From the NCBI GenBank assembly GCA_000733355.1, contig JNVV01000005.1, positions 1,134,266-1,198,265 of the forward strand: a stretch of DNA of 64,000 bases. Direction: 5' to 3'. Origin of the DNA: Falciphora oryzae (Eukaryota > Ascomycota > Sordariomycetes > Magnaporthales > Magnaporthaceae). The first letter of the stretch is position 1, and each line of letters opens with the position of its first letter. Below, piece by piece: positions 24,857-34,734 of this stretch. The notes under the pieces are model-generated. The model saw only the letters and a program-made list of their open reading frames with translations. It did no database searches and was not told where the DNA came from. The position numbers and the translations under genes are program-made.

Positions 24857-25025
24857 TTCCCGCCTTTTTGTAGCTGGCGCAGGTGCTACCTATCGAGGGT
24901 GACTACATAACAAGGGGTTATCAACGACCTATGGACGTAACTCTCGCCTTGTGACTTTGGATTCTATATGTAACGAGCACGCAGGATGAATTGGCCGTTA
25001 CGGATCATGACAGCCTGGTATGGCG

Positions 25026-26106
25026 TTAATCACAATCAAACCAAGGCTCGGTCCCAACCTCATTCCTCAAGAATCGCATCGGCTTCAGGTTCTGCTCCGG
25101 CATGACGTTATCCAGCCTCGCCTCCACCCCCTCTCTGATCGCGCGGCTGACCCAGGTGTAGTTCTCGTCGTCGTGCTCGGGATAGCATCCCACGGTGAAC
25201 GTCAAGAAGCTGAGCGGCAGATAGTTTGCGACGTGCAAGGCAAGAAGACACAGATCTCCGTCGTCGGTGAGCATGAACGAGTCTTCGTCGAGGTTGGGGT
25301 AGATGAGGCACAGCTCCTGCTCAAGCTTGACATGGGGATAGTGGTGGCGAATCCGGCCTGTCAGCTCTCGATACTCCTATGGTTATAAATCATTGTCAGC
25401 TCCTGTAAGTAACAGACCCTCGATGGCGAGGCCCAAGTGAAGAAGCTTGTCTCTGGACTCAGATCATGTGAGCAGGAGAAAGGTATAATTTAATAATTAC
25501 CCTGTTGTGAGTGTCGAGATGGTCGTTGATGTCGTCCTCGAGCTCTTGGACAGAGTTGCAGCGCTTCGCAGCTCTGCCCTCGTAGAACAGCTCGTTCATG
25601 ATGTATCCCTCCGGCAGAGGTCCGGGCTTGGCGCCTTCAGGCGCCGGAAGAGACAGGAGGAGACGCAGGGCCCTTGCGATGGCGTCAAGGTAGCCGGACG
25701 GTATGATTTCTCTCATGGTGGCATTATTTCCCCACTCCACGTCGCGAAAGATGGTTCCCTGGACCAGCTCAGTGATGAAGTACGAGTGTTTGTGGTCTCG
25801 CATGATGCGGTAGACCTCCGGGACGCGTATTCCGTTTTTAAGGTCCGGTGGAATCATCCTCGCGAGCTCCTCGTAGACGTGATGCTGAATGGTCGTTCTG
25901 GCGTCGTCGCCTACCATGGGGCCAGTACCGTCCACGCACAGCTGGCCGCGCACGATCCAGATGATGGGGTTGTCGGCAGGATAGCTGACGCGGCGCACCC
26001 ACCACTCTCCCTTGTGGTGAAGATCGTAGAAGGCGGTGAGGTCGTTGACGGTCAAGCTGGCCGCCAGCTGGCGGCCCTGCGCGTTGGGGTCGATGGTGGT
26101 GGCCAT
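25026..26106 (-). CDS. Kinase-like / phosphotransferase-like protein with degenerate catalytic region
   Basis: Two exons, 26106-25501 and 25376-25026, 318 residues; the intron (25377-25500, donor GTAATT) joins DTHNR to EYRELTGR in phase 0. The start at 26106 is the ATG of MATTIDPNAQ; an in-frame ATG lies 14 codons upstream. The layout resembles the fungal aminoglycoside-phosphotransferase-like kinases: an N-lobe helix (HHVYEELARMIPPD), a hinge-like strand (KHSYFITELVQGTIF), and a late segment (LTDDGDLCLLALHVANYLPL) that aligns with the usual 'gDl..iDFe.a.flP.SF' stretch. The expected HGDL catalytic loop is not visible, and the metal-binding Asp segment reads CLLALH instead of an IDF(E/A) type. 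It is therefore probably a pseudokinase or a diverged family. A GATATAAATT element about 125 bases upstream could be its TATA box. Confidence 0.65.
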
Positions 26107-27592
26107 GACGGCGTGTGAATGCGTATCACCCCTGAGTCCTGAATACAAGGCCTAGCTAGCCCTGGGCTCGTGAACAAAGAAGGAAAAGCATGGGAGGGCT
26201 GGGACCTTGGGAGAGGGAGGGCGGTGGGGAATTTATATCCCTCTAGGTCGTGTCCAAGGCTGGTGGTGCAACCCCTCAACCACCATATAAAAAGAGCGTT
26301 AGGTCTTGCACCCTTGAAAATTTGCACTCTCCCCCACAAACTCAACCGAAAGAAACTACCCATGCCCGAATTGGCAGGCACGAGAAAGACTTGCAATCGG
26401 GTTTGCCACACCTGGGCACTTGGACTTGCAGCACCTGGGCACCTGGGCAACCGAACTTCCCCCGCCCACCCAACATGCCCACGGTTGAACTGTTAGCCAG
26501 CACCCAGAAGGCACCATTCGGCAAGGCATGTAGGGAGGGGTGCGAGTATCCTAGCTACGTGGCCGGAAAACCTAAAGCTCTGCAGAAGAGGCCAGGGGCA
26601 CTGTGTCGTGCTTCCGTTCCAGTATCCAGTATCACCTATTGTGTACTCAGTACGACGTCTTCCCATGATCGAGGCCAACCAGGAGGGCGAGGCCCTCCGC
26701 AGATGCCACGGCTGTCGTTTCCTTGGCCGGCTCGAATAACACATGTGCCCCCCGTTGGACCCTCGGAACTGATTTGCGGCTCTTCCGTGGCTTTGAGCCC
26801 GTGAAGTGCTACACGTACTATTCAAACACGGGTCTCATGTTGTGGCGGCTGATTCTTGTCCTCCTGGAAGCAATCCATCTAATGTCCGTGCTGCGTGCAT
26901 CGCAGATAGCGCATCACGTTATGGTAGAACGGTAAAACTAAAGCTATTTTGGACCGTGGGGGTGGTCACACAGCCCACACTGCCCGATAAGGTGATGAGG
27001 AACGGTACTGCTGTCACGAGGAGCGGGCAGCAGGGAGAAATTCAGAGCGCCATGAACCAATTCAACATGTGTTGGGCCACTTCTCAAAATAAAGTTGATA
27101 AACTCAACCTGGTTCGACCACCACAGACCGCTTTGGCCATCGGTGGCCGAAAATGAGCTATGCGTATCTTCTCGCTGTGCGCAGATCCCCAGCGTAGTGG
27201 AAGATAACCCTATGGGATGTGTAGAAAACAAAAGGGGTTGACTTGAAGATTTGAAGCCATCTCGGCGAAGAGACTTCATTGAGTTGCTCTCATTTTTGTG
27301 CGAATAATTAGTCATGATATCATCGCCACGCTAACATAGAATTGGGGAAACATGACTCCGCAGGACTGACAAGTCATGAGGCGTGAAATCACCGACATCG
27401 GTATTTCTTTGATTATCACAACTCATGGGTGACTAAGTATGCCGCCATCCACTGTCTTATGTCTAGGTCAAAAAGTTGCCCCCATGATCGTGGCATAAAT
27501 ATGTGTGGTGTTCGCAGCCCCCGACGTTTTCGTACGGGTCAAGGCTCTGCCACTAAGAGCAAGACACCGATGCATGCTTAGCAACCACCACA
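26107..27592. other. Divergent spacer, no gene supported
   Basis: About 1.5 kb between two divergent accessory genes. It should contain both promoters: a TATA-like element near 26229-26240 on the minus strand and ATAAATAT near 27496 on the plus strand. The frames in between show no family resemblance. Confidence 0.4.
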
Positions 27593-28616
27593 ATGTCGGA
27601 AACCCCAGCAACAGGGCACTATCGCCCATTGTATCGGATAGGGGTCGGCAAGATATCCATGCGTGATCTCGCCATTCCCTCGCTACAAACCTTCCTGAAC
27701 CAACTTGTCGCTGAGTTTTGGCTGGACTTCCAAGAGCCGGCAGCTTTCCGCTCTGGGTTATTCGCATCCTTATCCGTGGTAGACCCTTCACCATAAACGC
27801 ACTCGAAGACAGCAGTGGTCAGTGGAGGGTGAGCAATCGTGGGACGGAGTCAGGGCAGGTTTCAGCGTTCTTTCTCGGGGCCACAAGGACCGGTGGAGTG
27901 GAGCAGTGGTTGTCCAGAACTTCCGCGCCGGAGCAACTTTGCGCTAGCTTTCGGTTTCCCCTCGCGGGCTTCCACGATTGGACTGTCCTGGATGTGTACA
28001 ACGCCTTGGCCGGGTGGACCTATGGCAGCCCGTACACCCTCCCGCCCGGTCACCAAGGGGACCTCACGCGGTTTCGGAAGCTAGGGAGGGCTGGTGATGC
28101 CGAGTTTGAGGGGTTTTGTGGAAGCCGCGATTTCATGTAAGAACAGCCCGAGCACGATTCGGGCTCCGTCGAGGAGAATCACCCTGTCCTTTGATTATTT
28201 AGGATATACCTTTGCATTGTTCCCTCTGCCAAGACCTTGATAAGAAATGTCTACGGCAAGAGCTGCTAATTTTTGGAATGTTGTCTAGCGCCCAATGTAT
28301 GATACGGTTGCATGCGGCCGGTATAGTCCAATGGATGTCCGACCTCCACGAGCCGGGCCAGAAAATCGTGCGCCTGGACGAGACCGCTCCGTACGGCGAA
28401 TTCCACGATATTGTTGGCTACGACTATCACACATCGACTCTAGATGTACATGGAGACTTAACTCTCAGCGTCCCGAGGCCCATGCGGATAGGGCAATTTG
28501 GGAGCCGCAAACTTCACGCCCCCGCCTACCAAGCTCAAATCGCGCGTCACATGGAATATCAAGGTCTCACGATGCCGTACGAGGGTCTGGTCTATGTCGA
28601 AAATGGGGGGACGTAG
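27593..28616 (+). pseudogene. Unrecognised fungal protein, family A, member 2, frameshifted
   Basis: Paralogue of the 23569-24755 gene. From ATG 27593 the frame gives MSETPATGHYRPLYRIGVG and runs to a stop near 27796, but from about 27745 similarity continues in the next frame (PLWVIRILIRGRPFTIN onward) with SFRFPLAGFHDWTVLDVY and ALAGWTYGSPYTLP. No GT-AG pair in the interval could restore phase, so this is a frameshift or a sequence error. The intron 28137-28288 (donor GTAAGA, acceptor TCTAG) sits at exactly the position and phase seen in member 1 and yields FIAQCMIRLHAAGIVQW. Exon 2 (28289-28616) ends with LTMPYEGLVYVENGGT and lacks the acidic tail of member 1. The conserved intron confirms common descent; whether a functional protein is made depends on the frameshift being real. 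Confidence 0.6.
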
Positions 28617-29175
28617 GACGAGCCCAGATTTGCGTAATCAACCAAGCTGCCAACAGCTAGCAACAGGTAGACAATCAAGGCGAGAGTTCAGACCCACAGG
28701 GCGAGAGCTCGAACTAGCAAGATGCGGGCTTCTACCAGCGGGACACTGGCTTATACCAGCAGGGTGAGGGCTCTTGGCAAAATCAATGGTAGCTGAAAGG
28801 CACAAGCACCGACCGTCAAGATCAAGATCAAGGGCTGGCAAGGTCAAGACGGCGTTGAGAGGATATATTTTTTTTTAGAAAAGCTTGATGCTCGCCCGCA
28901 GGAGGGGTTCCGTTGGTCTCCTTGAGCTGGTGCAAGTGCGTTCCTGCAGTGTCCGAGCCCCAGTTATAACCCAAAGCCGGGGAGCGCTGTCTATCAAATA
29001 GAATCTGACTGAAAGCCCTGGTCCTTTTTTTCCTTACCACATTGCCCCACCAACCTGGCCATGTCAACTCCCCTCCTCTCTTGTGCTTCCAACAAGGACA
29101 CCTTTCTTTTGTTCTTGACCAAAAGACCCTAGTGGCAAGCTACAGAAAAAGCACGGAAATAGTCGAGATGCCAAG
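28617..29175. other. Spacer upstream of the repeat-protein gene
   Basis: About 560 bp with no supported gene, between two plus-strand genes. It includes short imperfect repeats of the type CAAGATCAAGATCAAGGCTGG near 28817-28840 and a T-run (28868-28875). Confidence 0.4.
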
Positions 29176-31080
29176 ATGCCTGTAGCGCGAAACATCGAGA
29201 TCGACCCGGAGAACCCCATCCCTTGGGGCAAGCTCGCAGGCGAGCAGTACCTGGTGGTAAGTTGTTTGCCAGCCTCTCCTCAGGACACCCTCAAGCCTGT
29301 CCACAAACGAGTGACACACGGCTGACCCCTCCCGGCTGGCTTGAACGCCCGTGTGTCCCCCCAGCGCGTGTGGGATCGCTCGTCGTCCGAGCCCCCCTCC
29401 GTGCAGCGCACCCGGCTCGCGCGGCGGTACGCCTTCGAGGTCGCCGCCCAGCTCAGCTGGGACGCCCTGGTCTACGTCGACGACGTGCCTCGCAGCCCTC
29501 AGCCATTTGTGCCCCCGACCCAGGACGAGATCAACATGATCCTCCGCCCGTGGCGCAGCGAGGAGGCCAGACTGTGCGCCTCCAACTGCGGCCCGATGAG
29601 GGCCTGGGAGGAGCCCGTCATCCTGCGGACGCACTACGACGCCGCCGACGACGGGGCGTGGCGGGAGCTGCTGTGGTACGCCGAGGACAAGAGCCCGTCC
29701 CCCCTGCTGATCGACGACGGCACCGTCACGGTCCTGGACGACGCCGCGCTGTTCGCCGCCAGGCCGCGGGGAAATTATTATGATGATGGTGACGATGATG
29801 GCGGTATCTACGGCCACGACGAGGAGGACGACGACGAGACGTCCGACGGCTGGCGGCGCGTGTTCGACGTCCTGCCGGAGCTGTCCTGCAAGCGGCCGCG
29901 CCGGGCCCCCAACAGCCGGCCCCCTTGCCCGCCGTACCGAGACGGCCAGGGCGAGGGCGGCGCCGCGGAGCAGGCCCGCTTCGAGACCTGGCAGGTGGTT
30001 GGGGCGTTCCTCGAGTCCCGCGAGGAGAGCGACGCCACGCCGGCCCACGAGGAGGGCGGCGCCATGTCGGACTGCGGCGCCATGTCGGACTGCGGAGAGG
30101 GCGACGCCACGCTGCCTTACGAGGAGGGCGACGCCATGTCGGACTGCGAAGAGGGCGACGCCATGCTGGCTTACGAGGAGGGCGACGCCATGTCGGACTG
30201 CGAAGAGGGCGACGCCATGTCGGATTGCGAAGAGGGTGACGCCACGCTGGCTTACGGGGAGGGCGACGCCACGCTGGCTTACGAGGAGGGCGACGCCCTG
30301 CCGGCCCACGAGGAAAGCGACGCCCTGCTGGCCTGCGAGGAGGGCGACGCCACGCTGGCTTACGAGGAGGGCGATGCCATGTCGGATTGCGAGGAGGGCG
30401 ACGCCACGCTGGCTTACGAGGAAAGCGACGCCCCGCTGGCCTGCGAGGAGGGCGACGCCACGCTGGCTTACGAGGAGGGCGACGCCATGCCGGATTGCGA
30501 GGAGGGCGACACCATGCTGGACTGCGAGGAAGACGACGCCATGTCGGACTGCGAGGAGGGCGACGCCATGCCGGACTGGGAGGATGGCGACTCCACGCTG
30601 GCCCACGCGGACGGCGACGCCACGATGACCTACGAGGAGAGCACCGTCACGCCGGCCCGCGACATCATACGCTGGGACCGGTACGACTACATGACCCCGC
30701 AGGAGTCGGTCGAGGAGTACGTGAGCGAGGTGATGCAGCTCGAGGCGCTGATGACGTACCTCGTCCTCGCCGACGCCGAGACGTTCCGGCCGGCCAAGGT
30801 GGAGGAGCGCACGTTCCGCGTCGTCTTCCTCGACTCGCGCTGCAACGTCATCAGGCACACGCGCGTTCTGGTGGGCAAGCTTGGAGACATGAGGGACGAG
30901 CTCAAGAGAGACGGCCCGTGTCTGGTCGGCGGCTCCTACTGGGAGCGAAGCTGGGTCGGCGAGAAATACACGCCCTTCGGCAAGCTCGGGGACAAGATGT
31001 ACCCGCCGGGCATTGAGGCTCTCAGAGACGAGCTCGTCCGTGAGGGCACCCTTGCGTTTGACGATTGGATCGAGTACTAA
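29176..31080 (+). CDS. Unrecognised protein with a 9-residue acidic repeat array
   Basis: I recognise no family. Exon 1 is 29176-29256 and exon 2 is 29365-31080 (intron 29257-29364, donor GTAAGT, acceptor CCCCAG), 598 residues. An ATG eight bases upstream is out of frame and closes after five codons. The N-terminal ~220 residues are non-repetitive (YAFEVAAQLSWDALVYVDDV, then AARLCASNCGPMRAWEEP-like sequence around 29565) followed by an acidic linker. Residues encoded by 30022-30633 form 22 near-perfect 9-residue units plus one partial unit, alternating the types EEGDAMSDC and EEGDATLAY. The C-terminal ~150 residues are again ordinary sequence (TPQESVEEYVSEVMQLEAL, then a domain ending LAFDDWIEY). 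No signal peptide is visible, so the regularly spaced cysteines are probably intracellular. It is followed closely, on the other strand, by the GH131 gene. Confidence 0.75.
30022..30633 (+). repeat. 27-bp coding minisatellite, 22 units
   Basis: Tandem 27-bp units encoding 9-residue repeats, with one partial 18-bp unit after the second copy. Two main unit types are interspersed (ending SDC or LAY) with variants ending PAH or LAC. All units keep the reading frame, and because of their composition the antisense strand and a second plus frame also stay open across the array. Confidence 0.95.
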
Positions 31081-31171
31081 GCCATTTTGGAACCATTCAG
31101 CTGCCTCAACAAGATCCAATACTGGGAGTAGATAGCCACCAGCCCTCATGAGTTTCCTTCTGCCCCCCTCA

Positions 31172-32241
31172 CTACAACGAAACACAGCCTCCCGCGCTGT
31201 CCTCTAGAAAGATACCACCATAGATCAGACCCTCGTTTGTGTTCCTGGACTGGTACCCAGAGTTGACCACGTCGCTCGTGCCCGTCGGCTTCTTGAGCAG
31301 CCCGAGCTGGTACTGCCCGTTGCCCGAGTTGTCGTTCTGGACCGCGCCCGTGACCGATTTGAGCGGCTCGTCACCCTTGGAGTAGTACACCTGAAGCGTG
31401 CTGTTTGTTTTGTTTGTTGGCGTTGCTCCCGGACGGGTGCAACAGACGCATCAGCACACAGCTCAAACAGCACGTCGCCCCGTTACGGCCGCAGACTAGA
31501 CATAAACAAAGGACACGTATGGATGAGCCTACTTCTTGGAGTAGTCGATCTTGATGGCAAAGTTGTTCCACGCCGCGCCGTCCACCTTGGTCGACCAGAT
31601 CTGCCGGTTCTGGCGGTTGAGGATCTTGAACGTGTCCCTGGGCAGCGAGGTTTGGCCGAGGATGGTGCCCATCTCGAAGTTGAACTGGTTGGCCGAGTAG
31701 TCCGACGTCTCGTGCCAGACGTTCTGCGATAAGAACATCCGTGTCGGTCAGTGAGACTATGGACTTTGCGTCCGTGGCTGGGGACCTCGAGAGTAGAGAA
31801 ACCCACCAAGTACTCATGGCTAAGGTTAAGCGCCCGCCCCGGATCAATCTTCACGCTCCAGTGCAGCGTCTTGACCCCGGTGCTCCCTTTACTCCCCGTG
31901 TTCGTGTCCCCGTTGAACTGCAGCCCCGCCCTGCGAAACCCCCTCTGCGTCCGGAAGATGGACTTGTCGCTCAGCGTGACGGTGATGGGCTTGTGCAGCG
32001 AGCTATTCTCGAACCGTGGTCCCCCTCCACCAGGGAACTTGAGAATGTCGCTCCACAGCAGCCCTTCGCCCTTGACGTAGCCCGTCCCAAAGGGCGAGCC
32101 CCGCCCCGAGATGTCAAAGTCGGTGAGGGCGAGGGAGGCGGGCACGCGCCCGTCGAACACGATGGGGCACTTTACCTCGACGGCGCGGACGGCCGCCGCG
32201 GCTGCCAGGAGAGTAGTTGCTAGGACGTGAGCGAGCGTCAT
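31172..32241 (-). CDS. Secreted glycoside hydrolase family 131 (beta-glucanase)
   Basis: GH131 enzymes are fungal beta-glucanases acting on beta-1,3/1,6- and beta-1,4-glucans. Exons 32241-31807, 31723-31533 and 31400-31172, 284 residues; introns 31724-31806 (donor GTGGGT) and 31401-31532 (donor GTAGGC). The joins reproduce family sequence: HEYL-NVWHETSDYSANQF and DYSK-NTLQVYYSKGDEPL. A signal peptide is evident (hydrophobic MTLAHVLATTLLAAAAAV, cleavage probably before VEVKCPIVFDG). Other family landmarks are KFPGGGGPRFEN, FRRAGLQFNGDTNTGSKG and GQYQLGLLKKPTGTSDVVN, ending IYGGIFLEDSAGGC. Catalytic residues were not assigned. The length matches a single-domain GH131 without a cellulose-binding module. 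Confidence 0.92.
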
Positions 32242-32842
32242 TTGGGGCAGAAGCTTTCTTTGTGGGCGTGTCACTTGAGGCGAGGGGAAAAGCATGGAAG
32301 CAGGACTAGGTATATCGGGAGGAGGGAGGAGGGCGAGGGTCAAGACAAGCATGGCGGCAATAGAGATACCCTGTCGCCGGTAGATGTTGTCGCCATACTT
32401 TTCGGAGCAAAAGGAGAGACGGGCCGTCCTGGGCCGCATCCCGCCGGCTGAATTGGGACCTCGGGGCGTGTCGATAAGCTAGAGATGCGGCTTGTTATTT
32501 CAAGGGGCCTAAAAAAAGGCTCAATTGTTCCGCTTGCGAAAGTGAGGCTAACGGACAGTACTTCCGCTCGGCAGCGTCGCACATCGGGAAAATGCGAGTG
32601 TGGGCGAAAGTTCGTTACATATGGTGTCTAGGCCAAGGACAATGTATAAGATCAAGGAGTCATTAGCTCACGATGAGCTAGCTAGAGTAAAGATGCAAGG
32701 CGTTCAGACAGTGAAAGAGGATGCCGGCCAGGGGCAGGAAAGGCACGATTGACTGCATCGAGATACAGCTTCCCTGAGGACTGCTGATCTCTTCGTTCTC
32801 CGCAAACCCCCCTTCACCCCGAACTTATCCTGTTGGTCTCCT
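32242..32842. other. Spacer upstream of the GH131 gene
   Basis: About 600 bp containing the GH131 promoter on the minus strand and the 3' flank of the F-box-like gene. I see no coding region and no clear regulator-binding cluster. Confidence 0.4.
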
Positions 32843-32941
32843 TCCCTGTTTCCTGCATGCTTTCCTATTTCCTATATCCTTTCCTGTTTTCTGCATTCTT
32901 TCCTGTTTCCTGTATCCTTACCCGTTTCTTGTATCCTTTCC
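32843..32941. repeat. 19-bp tandem repeat, about five units
   Basis: Imperfect pyrimidine-rich units of the type TTTCCTGTTTCCTGTATCC at 32843-32860, 32861-32879, 32880-32898, 32899-32917 and 32918-32936; a further partial unit (TTTCCTA) runs into the stop codon of the F-box-like gene. It lies at the very start of that gene's 3' untranslated region. Confidence 0.85.
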
Positions 32942-34734
32942 TACCAATCATAAAACTTCTCAGCGCCAACCTCCTTCTTGACCTTCAGCTCCTTGTGCAG
33001 GTCCAACTTGCCGCGTTTCCGATCGAACGCATCGCGCAAGACACAGACGTACTGCGCCGTCGTCATCAGTCTCGGGTCGTTTGTACACTTCAGCCCGTAC
33101 TCGTAATGCCTGCGCCTGTGCTCCATAAGCTCGAAGGCAAAGCTGCTCTTGACCCCGGCCGTCTCTTCTTCCGAGTACGTCATGCCCAGCTTCTTCATCT
33201 CGCTCCACACCAGCTCGATCCAGCCACGGGTCTGGGCCATGGTCTGCGGGGTCCGCGTCCCCGTGAAGGTGGTCGTATACGGGCGGTAGTCGGTATCATT
33301 GGAGGTATAACTCTCGTCAGGCGGCCTACCGAAGGTGCGAATAAGCTCGCAGGCGAGGCAGGCCTTGACCATCTCCCAGAATCCCTCGCGGGTCCGCATG
33401 ACCCGGCCGCCCTGACCGTTGGGTTGGGCGTGGCACTTGCAGGGCTTGGTGCCGTCCCAATGTGGCAGGGCGCCCTTGATCCAGCGGATAAGAAACCGCC
33501 TTGGTGCCTTGTACTTGCTATAGAGCGCCAGGGGAAAGCGAAGGGTTCGTGACCAGAACTGGTGCTTCCCATCGACAACACGGCAGCTCCAGTAATCCGT
33601 GCAGTCGACGTCGATATAGGAAATGGCGGCTGCGTGGAGGGCACCTTCATCGCCAGGCCCCCTCGAAGATATTCCGGAAAAGTCGTCGTGCAGAACGACA
33701 TTCTCGAACCTTCCTGTCCCTATAGGGCACCCGTGCGTGACCATCAGTTTGAGGAGATGCCCTCGCCGATCAAAGAGCTCCAATATGTCCGCTGTCGAAT
33801 CATTGACCTCATCAAGTATCTGGTGTAAACCCCGAGAGGGAGGGGGCGTCCAGCTGTCGATCGCGATCTGGAAGTCGCGGGAGAGCGAAAGTATCTTGAA
33901 TACTTCGATCCGGCCCATCGCGAGCATCACGTTCAGTGGAGAAGGCACCCCCCAGACAGCGCTGACGCCCCGCCTGACGAGATACTCCAAGACTTCGTCG
34001 CGGCGGCAAATGATGGCTTCGACAACCGGGCTGCTTATGTGCCGGTTGTAATCCCCCTGCTCGAATGGGTGGGGGGATTTTACCAAAGACGTCGACGACA
34101 GCGGCGCGGACAGGGCCTCGGTGTGTAGTGGCACCCCATGGGCGCTGGCCAGTGTCAGGAGTCGTTCAACGACGTCCAAATAGCCATTGCGCACACATAT
34201 TTGGAACGAGGTAGGGGAAGGCGTTGCCGGAAGTCCGTGCCAGAAGATACCAGAGTGAAAGACGGGGAGATCGTGGAGGTAGAATGCAAGCCGCCACTCG
34301 GGATGGCGTTTCTGGACACGCTCAAAGGCGTCGAGGGCGAGATGGCAGATATCAAGCTTCCCATTCGCGGCTCCGTACGTGAGCGCCGAGGGCTTTATCT
34401 TCGCATACACCGATCGCGATAAGGTCGGAGGGATACTGGCGCCCGGCCCTTCGTCGTCCAGGACGAGGAATTTGACGACGTCCTTAGCGAAAAGCTCGGG
34501 TTTGATGAGCCGTGCTGCCTCGGGCCCGAGCGCCACGGCCAGCTGAGCTAGATCATGCAACCTCTCAACCTCGCGGGCGATCATGACAAAGACCTCGGAT
34601 GGCAGGTCGGTGATGGTGATGCGGGAATGGCGTGCCGTGGCTATGGGCTCCGTGGCTGCATCGTCTGCATTGGAGCGCTGGTCCGTGGTCAGGCTGGAAC
34701 TAGCCGCCGCAGTGCTGACCTTCCTCTTCTTCAT
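32941..34734 (-). CDS. F-box-like / ankyrin-type protein
   Basis: Single exon, 597 residues. After a Ser/Thr/Ala-rich leader, residues 38-75 (ITITDLPSEVFVMIAREVE and the following helix) look like a fungal F-box, which would recruit the Skp1-Cul1 ubiquitin ligase. The middle part has several degenerate ankyrin-like units: SALTYGAANGKLDICHLAL, SFQICVRNGYLDVVERLL, PVVEAIICRRDEVLEYLVRR and NVMLAMGRIEVFKIL. The C-terminal third has a Cys-containing region (CKCHAQPNG, KACLACELIRTFGR) of unknown meaning. Such proteins form large, fast-evolving families in filamentous fungi. The substrate cannot be inferred. The stop codon overlaps the edge of a 19-bp tandem repeat. Confidence 0.72.
   Translation of the reverse strand: MKKRKVSTAAASSSLTTDQRSNADDAATEPIATARHSRITITDLPSEVFVMIAREVERLHDLAQLAVALGPEAARLIKPELFAKDVVKFLVLDDEGPGASIPPTLSRSVYAKIKPSALTYGAANGKLDICHLALDAFERVQKRHPEWRLAFYLHDLPVFHSGIFWHGLPATPSPTSFQICVRNGYLDVVERLLTLASAHGVPLHTEALSAPLSSTSLVKSPHPFEQGDYNRHISSPVVEAIICRRDEVLEYLVRRGVSAVWGVPSPLNVMLAMGRIEVFKILSLSRDFQIAIDSWTPPPSRGLHQILDEVNDSTADILELFDRRGHLLKLMVTHGCPIGTGRFENVVLHDDFSGISSRGPGDEGALHAAAISYIDVDCTDYWSCRVVDGKHQFWSRTLRFPLALYSKYKAPRRFLIRWIKGALPHWDGTKPCKCHAQPNGQGGRVMRTREGFWEMVKACLACELIRTFGRPPDESYTSNDTDYRPYTTTFTGTRTPQTMAQTRGWIELVWSEMKKLGMTYSEEETAGVKSSFAFELMEHRRRHYEYGLKCTNDPRLMTTAQYVCVLRDAFDRKRGKLDLHKELKVKKEVGAEKFYDW

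Noticed and set aside
30022..30633. CRISPR-like array
   Set aside because: The units are adjacent without spacers and all keep one coding frame; it is a coding minisatellite in a eukaryote.
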